Assembly (NCBI GenBank): GCA_963751615.1
Contig: CAVVVG010000005.1
Span: forward strand, 806,001-870,000
DNA: 64,000 nucleotides
Direction of reading: 5' to 3'
Origin: Palsa-892 sp963751615
GTDB taxonomy: Bacteria; Pseudomonadota; Alphaproteobacteria; Rhizobiales; Xanthobacteraceae
The translations under genes and the position numbers were made by a program. The notes beneath the pieces were generated by a model, which was given only the letters and a program-made list of their open reading frames with translations, was not told where the DNA came from and did not search any database. Shown piece by piece: positions 17,913 through 29,880 of the stretch; position 1 is the first letter of the stretch, and each line of letters begins with the position of its first letter.

Positions 17913-17942
17913 CAAAAAAGGCCCGGCGCAAGACACCGGGCC
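17913..17942 (-). terminator. Rho-independent terminator after tRNA-fMet
   Basis: A 7-bp GC-rich stem (17920-17926 with 17936-17942, CCGGGCC-type arms) is followed on the minus strand by a run of six or seven T at 17913-17919. It starts six bases after the tRNA 3' end, so it ends the rRNA/tRNA transcript or the tRNA-fMet transcript. Confidence 0.88.
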
Positions 17943-17948
17943 CTCGTT

Positions 17949-18025
<77 letters not shown>

Positions 18026-18171
18026 TCAAATTCGTCTCTGGCGTCGGTTGTCTAGCAAGTGTCTGTCGCTTTGGGAAGCATCGTCGGACAGATTAGTGGG
18101 CCCAACGAGCTTGTCATAGTCGCGAATTGAATTAAGAGGATGACCAAAAAACCCCTTCAGCGGCGGAAATC

Positions 18172-19491
18172 ATGTCCAACGCAAAGAACTCCGCCGACCC
18201 AAAACCACTCCGCACGCTTTCCGTTGTCGATGGTGCCATCTTTCTGATCGGCGTCGTTCTCGGCATCGGAATTTTCAAGGCGCCATCGGTCGTGGCATCG
18301 AACGTACCCAACGAGATGGTGTTTTACGGCGTTTGGTTGCTCGGCGGATTCATCATGCTTGTAGGCGCACTTTGCTATGCGGAGTTGGGGAGCACCTATC
18401 CCGACGCAGGCGGAGAATATCATTTCCTGTCGCGTGCCTTCGGTAAGCAAGTTGGTCTCTTGTTTGCTTGGGCGCGCGGCACCGTAATACAGACCGGGGC
18501 AATCGCAGCCGTTGCATTCGTCTATGGCGAATATGCATCCGTAATTGTTCCGCTTGGCAGCTACAGCGCAGCGATCCATGCGACGATTGCCGTAGCGGCG
18601 CTGACCGCCCTGAATCTCGCCGGAACGCCACAGACCGTTTGGGCGCAATGGGGCCTTACATCGCTCACCATCGCTACGAAGTTCGCGCTGATCGCGGCCG
18701 GGCTCGCTGGCTCGGCCGTATCCACGGTGCCGGCAAGTCCAGTTGGTTCTAGCGGCTCGGTAGGTCTCGCCACGGTATTTGTGCTTCTCACCTATGGTGG
18801 GTGGAACGAGGCCGCCTATCTCAGTGGCGAGCTGAAGGACGTGCGGCGCAATATGGTGCGCACTTTACTTCTCGGGACCGGCGTTATCGTCGTCCTCTAC
18901 CTTTTGGTCAATTACGCTTATCTGCATTCCCTAGGTCTACAGGGCTTGCGCGACAGCAAGGTGATAGCAAGTGATGTCATGCGCAACATGACCGGCGATG
19001 CCGGCGCGCTCGTATTGAGCGGAATGATCAGCGTATGCGCGCTCAGCACACTAAGCGCCACGATTTTTACTGGCGCGCGCACGTATTACGCGGTTGGCCG
19101 TGATTTTCCGGCAATACGGATGATCGGCATGTGGGAATTGCAGGGAGGCAAACCGTCGAATGCATTGCTGCTGCAATGTGTGATTGCGCTTGCCCTCATC
19201 ATTTTCGGTGCGGTAACCCGCGAAGGTTTCGAAGCAATGGTCGCCTATACGGCGCCTGTATTTTGGTCCTTTCTGCTGCTTGTAGCGGTTTCGGTATTTG
19301 TGTTTCGCCGCCGCTCCCACAAAACGCTAGCGTATCGCATGCCGTTTTATCCGCTACCGCCAATTATACTGGCGCTGGCGTCCGCATGGATGATTTATTC
19401 AAGTCTCGCTTATGCCGGCATCGGCTCGATCATTGGGATCGCGGTGCTGCTCGCGGGCACTCCTCTTCTTCTGATCGGAAGACACAAATAA
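18172..19491 (+). CDS. APC family amino acid permease
   Basis: A 439-residue inner-membrane transporter with about twelve helices. The N-terminal VDGAIFLIGVVLGIGIFKAP contains the unwound G-x-G region that binds the amino group in LeuT-fold amino-acid permeases, and YPDAGGEYHFLSRAFG matches the helix 2-3 signature of the APC family. The substrate is not predictable. It is flanked by the tRNA-fMet gene on the opposite strand and by a convergent secreted-protein gene; the 71 bases after its stop show no clear terminator. Confidence 0.92.
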   Translation: MSNAKNSADPKPLRTLSVVDGAIFLIGVVLGIGIFKAPSVVASNVPNEMVFYGVWLLGGFIMLVGALCYAELGSTYPDAGGEYHFLSRAFGKQVGLLFAWARGTVIQTGAIAAVAFVYGEYASVIVPLGSYSAAIHATIAVAALTALNLAGTPQTVWAQWGLTSLTIATKFALIAAGLAGSAVSTVPASPVGSSGSVGLATVFVLLTYGGWNEAAYLSGELKDVRRNMVRTLLLGTGVIVVLYLLVNYAYLHSLGLQGLRDSKVIASDVMRNMTGDAGALVLSGMISVCALSTLSATIFTGARTYYAVGRDFPAIRMIGMWELQGGKPSNALLLQCVIALALIIFGAVTREGFEAMVAYTAPVFWSFLLLVAVSVFVFRRRSHKTLAYRMPFYPLPPIILALASAWMIYSSLAYAGIGSIIGIAVLLAGTPLLLIGRHK

Positions 19492-19562
19492 ACAATCGTT
19501 CAAATAAATAAAAGCGCGCCGGATCGGGCAGGCTTTTTGGTTTCTGATTCAATTCCAGCTCG

Positions 19563-20672
19563 CTAGTTGCCGGTGGATTTCACACTCTTCTTTACAGCCA
19601 ACAGCAAATTCGAGCCAATCCCTCGATGGCGGTACCCGACGCCAAATTCGAGCGATGGGGGATGCCCCTTCTGGAACAGCTCCCGAAGATTCGGTTGGCC
19701 CATTCCCGGGAAGACCTCAATCGGGCCTACGTATGTGCCAAATGGATTGAGATCCCATGTATCCGATTTGAACGAACGTAACGGGATGCCCGAGTCGTCT
19801 TCAACAATCGCGCGACTATGATCGAGAATGAATTGACGAACCTTCGAGAAACTATCGCGATGCATCAAGTAAGAAGCGCTCTTCAGAAATCCGTCCCCCG
19901 GCGCGAATTTCTCGGCAAATTTGAGAAAGCCACTGTTGTTCACACCTGAGTCGGAAAGATCCGTACGGAAATAATAGAGCGTCTGGTCCCGGCCACTATT
20001 GTCAGAGAAAACAATTTTGACGCCGGGCGCCGTCTGCGTTGCACCAGCGCGAACTTCTTCGCGCTGACGAAGATTACCCTCCTTGTCAACGCTTACCAGG
20101 TTGACCTCCTTTATCGTTTTCCCAGCGCGCACCAAGAACACGTACAGTATGGGGATCGTGCCTGTGATGTAACCCTCACTCAGCTCGCCCTTCAGTTTTT
20201 TGGTGATGAAAAAACTGAGATTCAGAATCGTGTTCAGCGAGACACGAAGATTTGCGAGTCCATTTCGGGTTCCGTCGGTAATTTCCGGGATTCGTCCTGT
20301 GGGCTCAAGACCCACCATGATGTAGGTCGTGGCGTTTGGAAAGAATGCGTCCGCGTAGAGAAAATCCGGACCGCTAAACATATAGAAAAGAGTCGGCTGA
20401 CGATTCTTGAGATTTGCCTCTGACCAAGCACGAACTTTCGAGAGCTGATGCTTTTCCAGCTCTTTCCAGGCAGTGTCGAAAATTTGCGCATGCTGCTGCC
20501 AGGCCCCATCGCGCGTGAACTTTGCGATCGGCGAATCTGGGGATGCCGGCATTCCGGCGAAATAGCGCGCAATATCGTTCTGGCTCACACCATCAGTAGC
20601 AACAGCCCCCTGATATGAGGCAAAATAAAATAGGCTGGCCGCTACAGCGACCGCCCTTATTAAACGCGACAT
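19563..20672 (-). CDS. Secreted protein of unknown function
   Basis: A 369-residue protein I do not recognise. The frame extends to 20792, but the ATG at 20672 begins a clear signal peptide (MSRLIRAVAVAASLFYFASY, cleavage expected near AVA-TD) and has GAGGG about nine bases upstream. The mature part has no membrane segments or obvious catalytic motif; it carries YMFSGPDFLYADAFFPNATT and TYVGPIEVFPGM. The C-terminal region ends with FGVGYRHRGIGSNLLLAVKK. The phrase FSGPDFLYADAFF resembles uncharacterised periplasmic proteins of proteobacteria, but no function can be given. It is divergent from the hydrolase-like secreted protein at 20937, with an inverted repeat between them. Confidence 0.8.
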   Translation of the reverse strand: MSRLIRAVAVAASLFYFASYQGAVATDGVSQNDIARYFAGMPASPDSPIAKFTRDGAWQQHAQIFDTAWKELEKHQLSKVRAWSEANLKNRQPTLFYMFSGPDFLYADAFFPNATTYIMVGLEPTGRIPEITDGTRNGLANLRVSLNTILNLSFFITKKLKGELSEGYITGTIPILYVFLVRAGKTIKEVNLVSVDKEGNLRQREEVRAGATQTAPGVKIVFSDNSGRDQTLYYFRTDLSDSGVNNSGFLKFAEKFAPGDGFLKSASYLMHRDSFSKVRQFILDHSRAIVEDDSGIPLRSFKSDTWDLNPFGTYVGPIEVFPGMGQPNLRELFQKGHPPSLEFGVGYRHRGIGSNLLLAVKKSVKSTGN

Positions 20673-20770
20673 CCTTTTATTCCCTCGATTGGGCCCAAGA
20701 TTCGGCCGCATAAAATCATAACCTGCGGCGGAATCGAACGCTTTATTGCGGTTATTTGCCTGGATAGGCA

Positions 20771-20784
20771 ATTGTGACCACAAT
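20771..20784. promoter_or_regulatory. Perfect inverted repeat, candidate operator
   Basis: ATTGTG-AC-CACAAT: two 6-bp arms with a 2-bp centre. It lies about 100 bases before the start at 20672 and about 150 bases before the start at 20937, in the shared control region of two divergent genes. Such short dyads are typical binding sites for dimeric regulators; no regulator gene is adjacent. Confidence 0.35.
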
Positions 20785-20936
20785 CTGCACACAACAGGCG
20801 AATATCACGATCTGGTCGAAATTGAAGTTTACTCTTTAGTTATATTGGTTTGATTCCTCTATGGGGGGTTATGCCAAGCTCCCTCGCGGTAGGCGGGATA
20901 TTAGGCGGCGAGTCTGGAGAGTTGGAGGAGACGGGA

Positions 20937-21986
20937 TTGCAAGTCCAGTGGCGGTTCGTGACCGCAGCCACACTTTGCACTTTTGTATGCTTCTTGCCCG
21001 GAGAGAGCTTCTCGCAGGAACGGAAGCTCGTGTCTGCTGCCCTCCAGATGCAAAATAATATGGTGACCGGATCACTTCCGTCGCCCAAGACGCGCGATGC
21101 TTCCCCAACCGTGCTGAAACAAGCCAAAACCGATATTCTTGAGTTTTTGTCTGGTCCGTTTCCCTATGACGGCAAGGTTCCCGGAACAGGTAGGCCGTTT
21201 CTCGATGTCGACGATGAGGGAAAGCGCGGCCGGCGCACGGGGCGCGGGCATGTTTATTGGGAAGACACCTACAACGATCAGCGCACGCTGCTGCATATCC
21301 CCGCGGGCTTTAATATAAGAAAGCCAGGCGTCATCATCGTGTTCTTTCATGGTCATGGCGCGAAGGTCGATCGCGACATCCGCGACCGACAACAAGTTCC
21401 GGCGCAGATTTCCGAGTCACGATCCAATGCAGTTCTAGTCGCGCCGCAGTTCGCGGTGGATGCAGCTGATTCCAGCCCGGGAAATTTCTGGGAGCCGGGC
21501 GCTTTTGCGCGCTTCATTCGCGAAGCCGCACGTAATCTCGCAAAGCTCTATGGCGATCCGAAAAGCGAGGCGATATTTGCGAATATGCCGGTCATGATTG
21601 TCAGCTACAGCGGCGGTTATCTCCCGCTCGCCTGGGTTTTGCATAATGGTGGCTTGCACGGCCGTCTGCGCGGTGTCGTACTGCTCGATTCGCTCTACGG
21701 CGAGCTGGATAAATTCCAGGATTGGATTACGAGCGACCGTTCGGCGTTTTTTGTTAGCGCCTATCTCGGCTCAACGAAAAATCAGAATTTGGAGCTGGAG
21801 CGCATTTTGCGCGAACGGAACATCGAAGTTACGGAATCCCTCGACCGACAATTGCAGCCCGGAACGGTCGCTTTCATCGAAGGTAACATGCGTGAGGAAA
21901 ATCACCGCGACTTCGTAACACAAGCCTGGGCCGCAGGTCCGATTGCCGATATTTTGAATAGATTGCCCGAATACCGCCGCCGGTAG
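20937..21986 (+). CDS. Secreted alpha/beta-hydrolase-like protein
   Basis: A 349-residue exported protein with an alpha/beta-hydrolase pattern. Strand and oxyanion region VIIVFFHGHGA is followed by the putative nucleophile in VMIVSYSGGYLP (SxSGG rather than strict GxSxG), an acid in VVLLDSLYGE and a histidine in EENHRDFV. The frame is open from 20850, with an ATG at 20871, but a TTG at 20937 preceded by GGAGGAG at seven bases gives an ideal signal peptide (VTAATLCTFVCFLPG, cleavage near SFS-QE). The substrate is unknown; lipase, esterase or peptidase activities all fit. A terminator follows at 22008. The start choice is an inference. Confidence 0.72.
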   Translation: MQVQWRFVTAATLCTFVCFLPGESFSQERKLVSAALQMQNNMVTGSLPSPKTRDASPTVLKQAKTDILEFLSGPFPYDGKVPGTGRPFLDVDDEGKRGRRTGRGHVYWEDTYNDQRTLLHIPAGFNIRKPGVIIVFFHGHGAKVDRDIRDRQQVPAQISESRSNAVLVAPQFAVDAADSSPGNFWEPGAFARFIREAARNLAKLYGDPKSEAIFANMPVMIVSYSGGYLPLAWVLHNGGLHGRLRGVVLLDSLYGELDKFQDWITSDRSAFFVSAYLGSTKNQNLELERILRERNIEVTESLDRQLQPGTVAFIEGNMREENHRDFVTQAWAAGPIADILNRLPEYRRR

Positions 21987-22007
21987 CGATTAAGAAGCGG
22001 AAAAAAA

Positions 22008-22041
22008 GAAAAACCCGCCAGAGAAACACGGCGGGTTTTTT
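22008..22041. terminator. Bidirectional rho-independent terminator
   Basis: An 8-bp stem AACCCGCC / GGCGGGTT around an AGAGAAACAC loop has A-runs on one side and T-runs on the other, so it can stop transcription both from the hydrolase gene (plus) and from the 5S end of the rRNA operon (minus). Confidence 0.88.
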
Positions 22042-22077
22042 CGTCGACATCGAGAAGACGAGAAACTGTCCTCGGCA

Positions 22078-22195
22078 GGCCTGGCAGCGACCTACTCTCC
22101 CAAGTCTTAAGACTTAGTACCATCGGCGCAAAGGAGTTTAACGGCCGAGTTCGGAATGGGATCGGGTTCAGGCTCCCTGCAAAAACCACCAGACC
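22078..22195 (-). rRNA. rrf: 5S ribosomal RNA
   Basis: A 118-nt gene with pairing ends GGTCTGG and CCAGGCC, the universal CCGAACTCGG-type loop (CCCATTCCGAACTCGGCCG on the minus strand), and GGGAGAGTAGGTCGCTGCCA near the 3' end. It is the last rRNA gene of the operon and precedes the bidirectional terminator. Confidence 0.95.
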
Positions 22196-22283
22196 AGCGG
22201 AGGACAGTTTGAAGCAAGCATTTTGGGTCTTTTCATCTCATCGATGCATCGTGCGCTTGCGCGCGCGGACATTGAAGATGAGA

Positions 22284-25141
<2,858 letters not shown>

Positions 25142-25467
25142 CTCTCATCATCGATGCCCACCCCTCGGCTGAGGGTTTTCGCTCGAGCGAACACTCGTTC
25201 GAGAAAAAGGGATCGATGCATTTCATTTCAGAAGAAAAGACCAGCTTGCTTCGCAAATCCATCCGAGGATGTGGGTGTCGCTCGCTCACGCTCGCGCGTG
25301 AACGAAAAACTTGCATTCGTTACGGTTGCCCGAAACGAATGTTCGGATGATTTGCCTCTTCACGATGTCAGATAACATCCAGCCGCTATCGCGACAGGAA
25401 TTCGGAACTTCATCGAACGGACTGTCTAGAGTTTTCGCAATCGCGTCGCGCTTCCATCATTTGAAAA
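25142..25467 (-). other. Internal transcribed spacer between tRNA-Ala and 23S
   Basis: 326 bases of transcribed spacer. It contains the 5' half of the 23S processing stem (GATGAGAG arm next to 25141) and an Arg/Ser-rich spurious frame, but no gene, and no conserved element could be named by eye. Confidence 0.7.
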
Positions 25468-25543
25468 TGGTGGAGCCAGACGGGATCGAACCGACGACCT
25501 CCTGCTTGCAAAGCAGGCGCTCTCCCAACTGAGCTATGGCCCC
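25468..25543 (-). tRNA. tRNA-Ala (TGC)
   Basis: A 76-nt cloverleaf beginning GGGGCCATAGCTCAG, with anticodon TGC in CTGCTTTGCAAGCAG, T loop GTTCGATCC and encoded CCA. The G3-T70 pair that identifies alanine tRNA is present (GGG GCC against GGC TCC). Standard position in the 16S-23S spacer. Confidence 0.97.
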
Positions 25544-25590
25544 GGAAGGCGCGAACTTGCGCGGCGGGAATAAAGTCGCCGCGAGAAAAA

Positions 25591-25667
25591 TGGTGGGCCT
25601 GGGAAGATTTGAACTTCCGACCTCACGCTTATCAAGCGCGCGCTCTAACCAGCTGAGCTACAAGCCC
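25591..25667 (-). tRNA. tRNA-Ile (GAT)
   Basis: A 77-nt cloverleaf beginning GGGCTTGTAGCTCAGCTGG, with anticodon GAT in GCGCTTGATAAGCG, T loop GTTCAAATC and encoded CCA. First of the two spacer tRNAs after 16S. Confidence 0.97.
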
Positions 25668-25840
25668 CAAGCTTTGAAAGCTCCTGACGCACCAACGGCC
25701 CATTGAAGAGCGGCGCTGGCTGTCCGTGATGAAGAAAGAGAAACGAAGACGGCGGTGTCCCGCCTATTCGCCAGCTTTTTATGGCTAGCATTTGTTCCAA
25801 GAAATCCGATGAAGCCAGAAAATCTGACCTCGAAGGATTT

Positions 25841-27335
<1,495 letters not shown>

Positions 27336-27696
27336 GAGATTTTATCCGGCTCGGTCTCTACATTGACGAGTCCCAAGCACGTTGATCGCCTGCGCGATCA
27401 AGCGGGCTTGATATCGAAACGTAGGACCGCCGAGTCTCATTGACCTTCCACCAAACAAGCTTGCGCCTGCGAGGAGGAAAGTCCGCAAGGACTCCGCCGC
27501 CCACGTTTCTCTTTCTTCCGATTCACACTTTCAAACAGCAAACGCGGGCGTCTCACTGCTCACGCCGCCTTCCGGAAAACCGGAAAGCTTCGAAGATTTT
27601 CCCTTCCGGCCGAGACCAGAAAAGACCCCACGTTACGAATGATGAGCTTCGCAGGCGAGCTGTTGCACGAAGGCAACAGCGCACCGTGGTAGTGGA
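27336..27696 (-). other. rRNA operon leader region
   Basis: About 355 transcribed bases between the predicted start near 27690 and 16S. An 87-codon frame exists here on the plus strand but reads through the leader with no ribosome site or protein resemblance. No gene is supported. Confidence 0.65.
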
Positions 27697-27726
27697 TATA
27701 TAGGCTTCGGGTCTTTTCCTTGTCAA
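27697..27726 (-). promoter_or_regulatory. rRNA operon promoter
   Basis: On the minus strand a perfect -35 TTGACA (27721-27726) is followed after 18 bases by TATATA (27697-27702), about 360 bases before the 16S 5' end. Transcription should begin near 27690. GACCCG-type GC-rich sequence in the spacer fits stringent control but is not proof. Confidence 0.75.
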
Positions 27727-27903
27727 CCATGAACGAAAGGGATGATTTGGGCAGTTGAACCAGCCCTTTCGGTCATCATCCCGCCACGAAGAAAAGGCGC
27801 CCTATTGGGGTCTAGCCGGAGTTTCCACTGCCATTGGCTATAATACCTTTCCCTGTCGGGACGGGGCGCTGTACTAGAGAAAACGCGAGCTAGGGGAAGG
27901 CGC

Positions 27904-29865
27904 TTGGATAGCTTTATCGCGAATGCCAATTCCGGCATGATCGATCTGGGCAATGAGCCACCGCTTGGGCTCGACCAACATGTCGAGGAGCCGGTCGATC
28001 CTCGCCGCATCTCGATCCGATGGCTTGCCGCCACCGTTCTAACCGCACTTTCCGGTGCGAGCCTGATGGGCGGCGCGGTCTATGCAGCACTCGACGGCGA
28101 ATATCGTTTTGCCTCTTTTCCAGAGATGGCGCGAATTGCACTGAAGGCCGCCAGCGATCGCGCCTCGAATATTACTGGCAAGTCCGATCGAATATCGCTC
28201 CTGAGCGAACCTGCATCGGCACGTCAAATTATCCGGGTCTCCACCACCACCCGCGTCGGTGAGCGCGAGATCGTGCGCGTTCGTCCTTTTGTACGCGTCG
28301 CGACCAATCTGACGCTCAGCCCCACAGCATTTGCTGCGAACGTTCCGCCGTTCAATCCGGTTAAGCTTATGGCCGAGTCCGATGCGGAGCCGACCAACGA
28401 TGACACACCGCAAGCCGAACCGAGCGCCGACCTCACTATCGTAATGCGGGATCTTTCTCAGCTGCCTTCGACCGGACGAATTGCCGGCACGCTTCGAAAC
28501 GATGACATTCTCATGAAATTGCGTGAAGCGATGGAACAGGATGGCTCGAGCACCAAAAACGCCGCCGCATCTCCTCGTTCCGGAATTTCTAGCGCTTTCG
28601 GAACCCGCCTTGCTTATGCCATCGAAGGCGGCGGGCGTTTCACGCCCGAGCCCATGCCGACCACCTTTGAGAATATGAACACCGTGGGCAAGTCAGCCGC
28701 CGGAATAACCGGGGGCAACAACTGGACCGAGCGCACGATTATCGTGCGGAAAGGCGAGAATCTTACAACGATCCTGCACGACATCGGCGCCATCCCGGAT
28801 GACATGCGTGCCTTCCTTTATGCATTCGGCGCACGTGGCCGCGATAACGGACTAAAGGAAGGCCAGCGCGTGCGCCTGCTGCTCGAGCTATCCGAAGAAG
28901 GTAAAGGAAAACCGCTTCGCGTGAGCATTTTCAGCGATCAAGGACATGAAGCAACCGTCGCTTTGTCGGATATGGGAAAATATGTTGCCGTCGAAGAATC
29001 GCATGACATGGATTTTTCCAAATTTACTAATGAAGAAAGCGATGAAGGAAAAGGCATTCGTCTCTATCAAAGCATTTACGAGACGGCGCTTAAGAACGAA
29101 ATTCCGCCGGCGATGATTGACAACATCATCCGCACATTATCTTTTGACGTCGACCTGCAACGCCGCGTACGTGCTGGGGATTCTTTTGATGTGTTGTACG
29201 CTGGCGACGAAGTAGAAGGCCAGGATAGCGTCCTTTATGCATCGATCAACTTAGGCGGCGAGGCGCGCCGCTATTATCGCTTTCAAACCACCGACGACGG
29301 CATTGTGGATTTCTACGATGAGGCTGGAAAAAGCGCGAAGAAATTCCTCGTACGCAAGCCGATGGGCGGCGGCATTTTCCGCTCCGGTTTCGGCGCCCGC
29401 AATCATCCAATACTAGGAATCAACCGCACGCACACCGGCGTGGATTGGGCGGATGATACCGGTACTCCGATTTTTGCCGCAGGCAACGGCGTAATTCTTA
29501 ACGCCGAATGGAATTCCGGCGGCTATGGTCGCCATATCGAAATCCAGCACTTGAACGGCTACGTCACCACTTACTCTCACTTGTCGGCTTTCGCGCGCGG
29601 TATCGATGAGGGCGTGAAGGTTCGACAGGGTCAGGTCATCGGCTATGTCGGCTCAACAGGTCTCTCTACCGGCCCACATCTCCATTATGAAGTGAAGATC
29701 AACGATACCTTTGTCGATCCCATGCGGATTAAGTTACCACGCGGGCGAGAACTCCAGGGTCTGATCCTCGACCAATTCGAGCGCGAACGAAAACGGGTCG
29801 ATGGCATTCTCGAACGGTCGCCTGGGCTACCTCGGATACCGCAAGCACAATCTGCCTCGAGATAA
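27904..29865 (+). CDS. M23 family metallopeptidase with N-terminal membrane anchor
   Basis: A 653-residue cell-envelope protein. One transmembrane helix (about 40-62, TVLTALSGASLMGGAVYAAL) anchors a long periplasmic part containing a LysM/OapA-like segment (VRKGENLTTILHDIGAIPDD, about 280) and a C-terminal M23 peptidase domain (about 500-620). The zinc ligands appear as HTGVDWA and HLHYEV. M23 enzymes of this layout cut peptide cross-links in peptidoglycan during growth or division. No ATG precedes residue 12; the TTG at 27904 has GGGGA six bases upstream. A TATAAT at 27839-27844 is a candidate -10 box. Confidence 0.9.
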   Translation: MDSFIANANSGMIDLGNEPPLGLDQHVEEPVDPRRISIRWLAATVLTALSGASLMGGAVYAALDGEYRFASFPEMARIALKAASDRASNITGKSDRISLLSEPASARQIIRVSTTTRVGEREIVRVRPFVRVATNLTLSPTAFAANVPPFNPVKLMAESDAEPTNDDTPQAEPSADLTIVMRDLSQLPSTGRIAGTLRNDDILMKLREAMEQDGSSTKNAAASPRSGISSAFGTRLAYAIEGGGRFTPEPMPTTFENMNTVGKSAAGITGGNNWTERTIIVRKGENLTTILHDIGAIPDDMRAFLYAFGARGRDNGLKEGQRVRLLLELSEEGKGKPLRVSIFSDQGHEATVALSDMGKYVAVEESHDMDFSKFTNEESDEGKGIRLYQSIYETALKNEIPPAMIDNIIRTLSFDVDLQRRVRAGDSFDVLYAGDEVEGQDSVLYASINLGGEARRYYRFQTTDDGIVDFYDEAGKSAKKFLVRKPMGGGIFRSGFGARNHPILGINRTHTGVDWADDTGTPIFAAGNGVILNAEWNSGGYGRHIEIQHLNGYVTTYSHLSAFARGIDEGVKVRQGQVIGYVGSTGLSTGPHLHYEVKINDTFVDPMRIKLPRGRELQGLILDQFERERKRVDGILERSPGLPRIPQAQSASR

Positions 29866-29880
29866 TTCTACGCGCTCTGT

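Noticed and set aside
27440..27703. 87-codon plus-strand frame in the rRNA leader region
   Set aside because: It lies in the rrn leader downstream of the rrn promoter on the opposite strand and resembles no protein.
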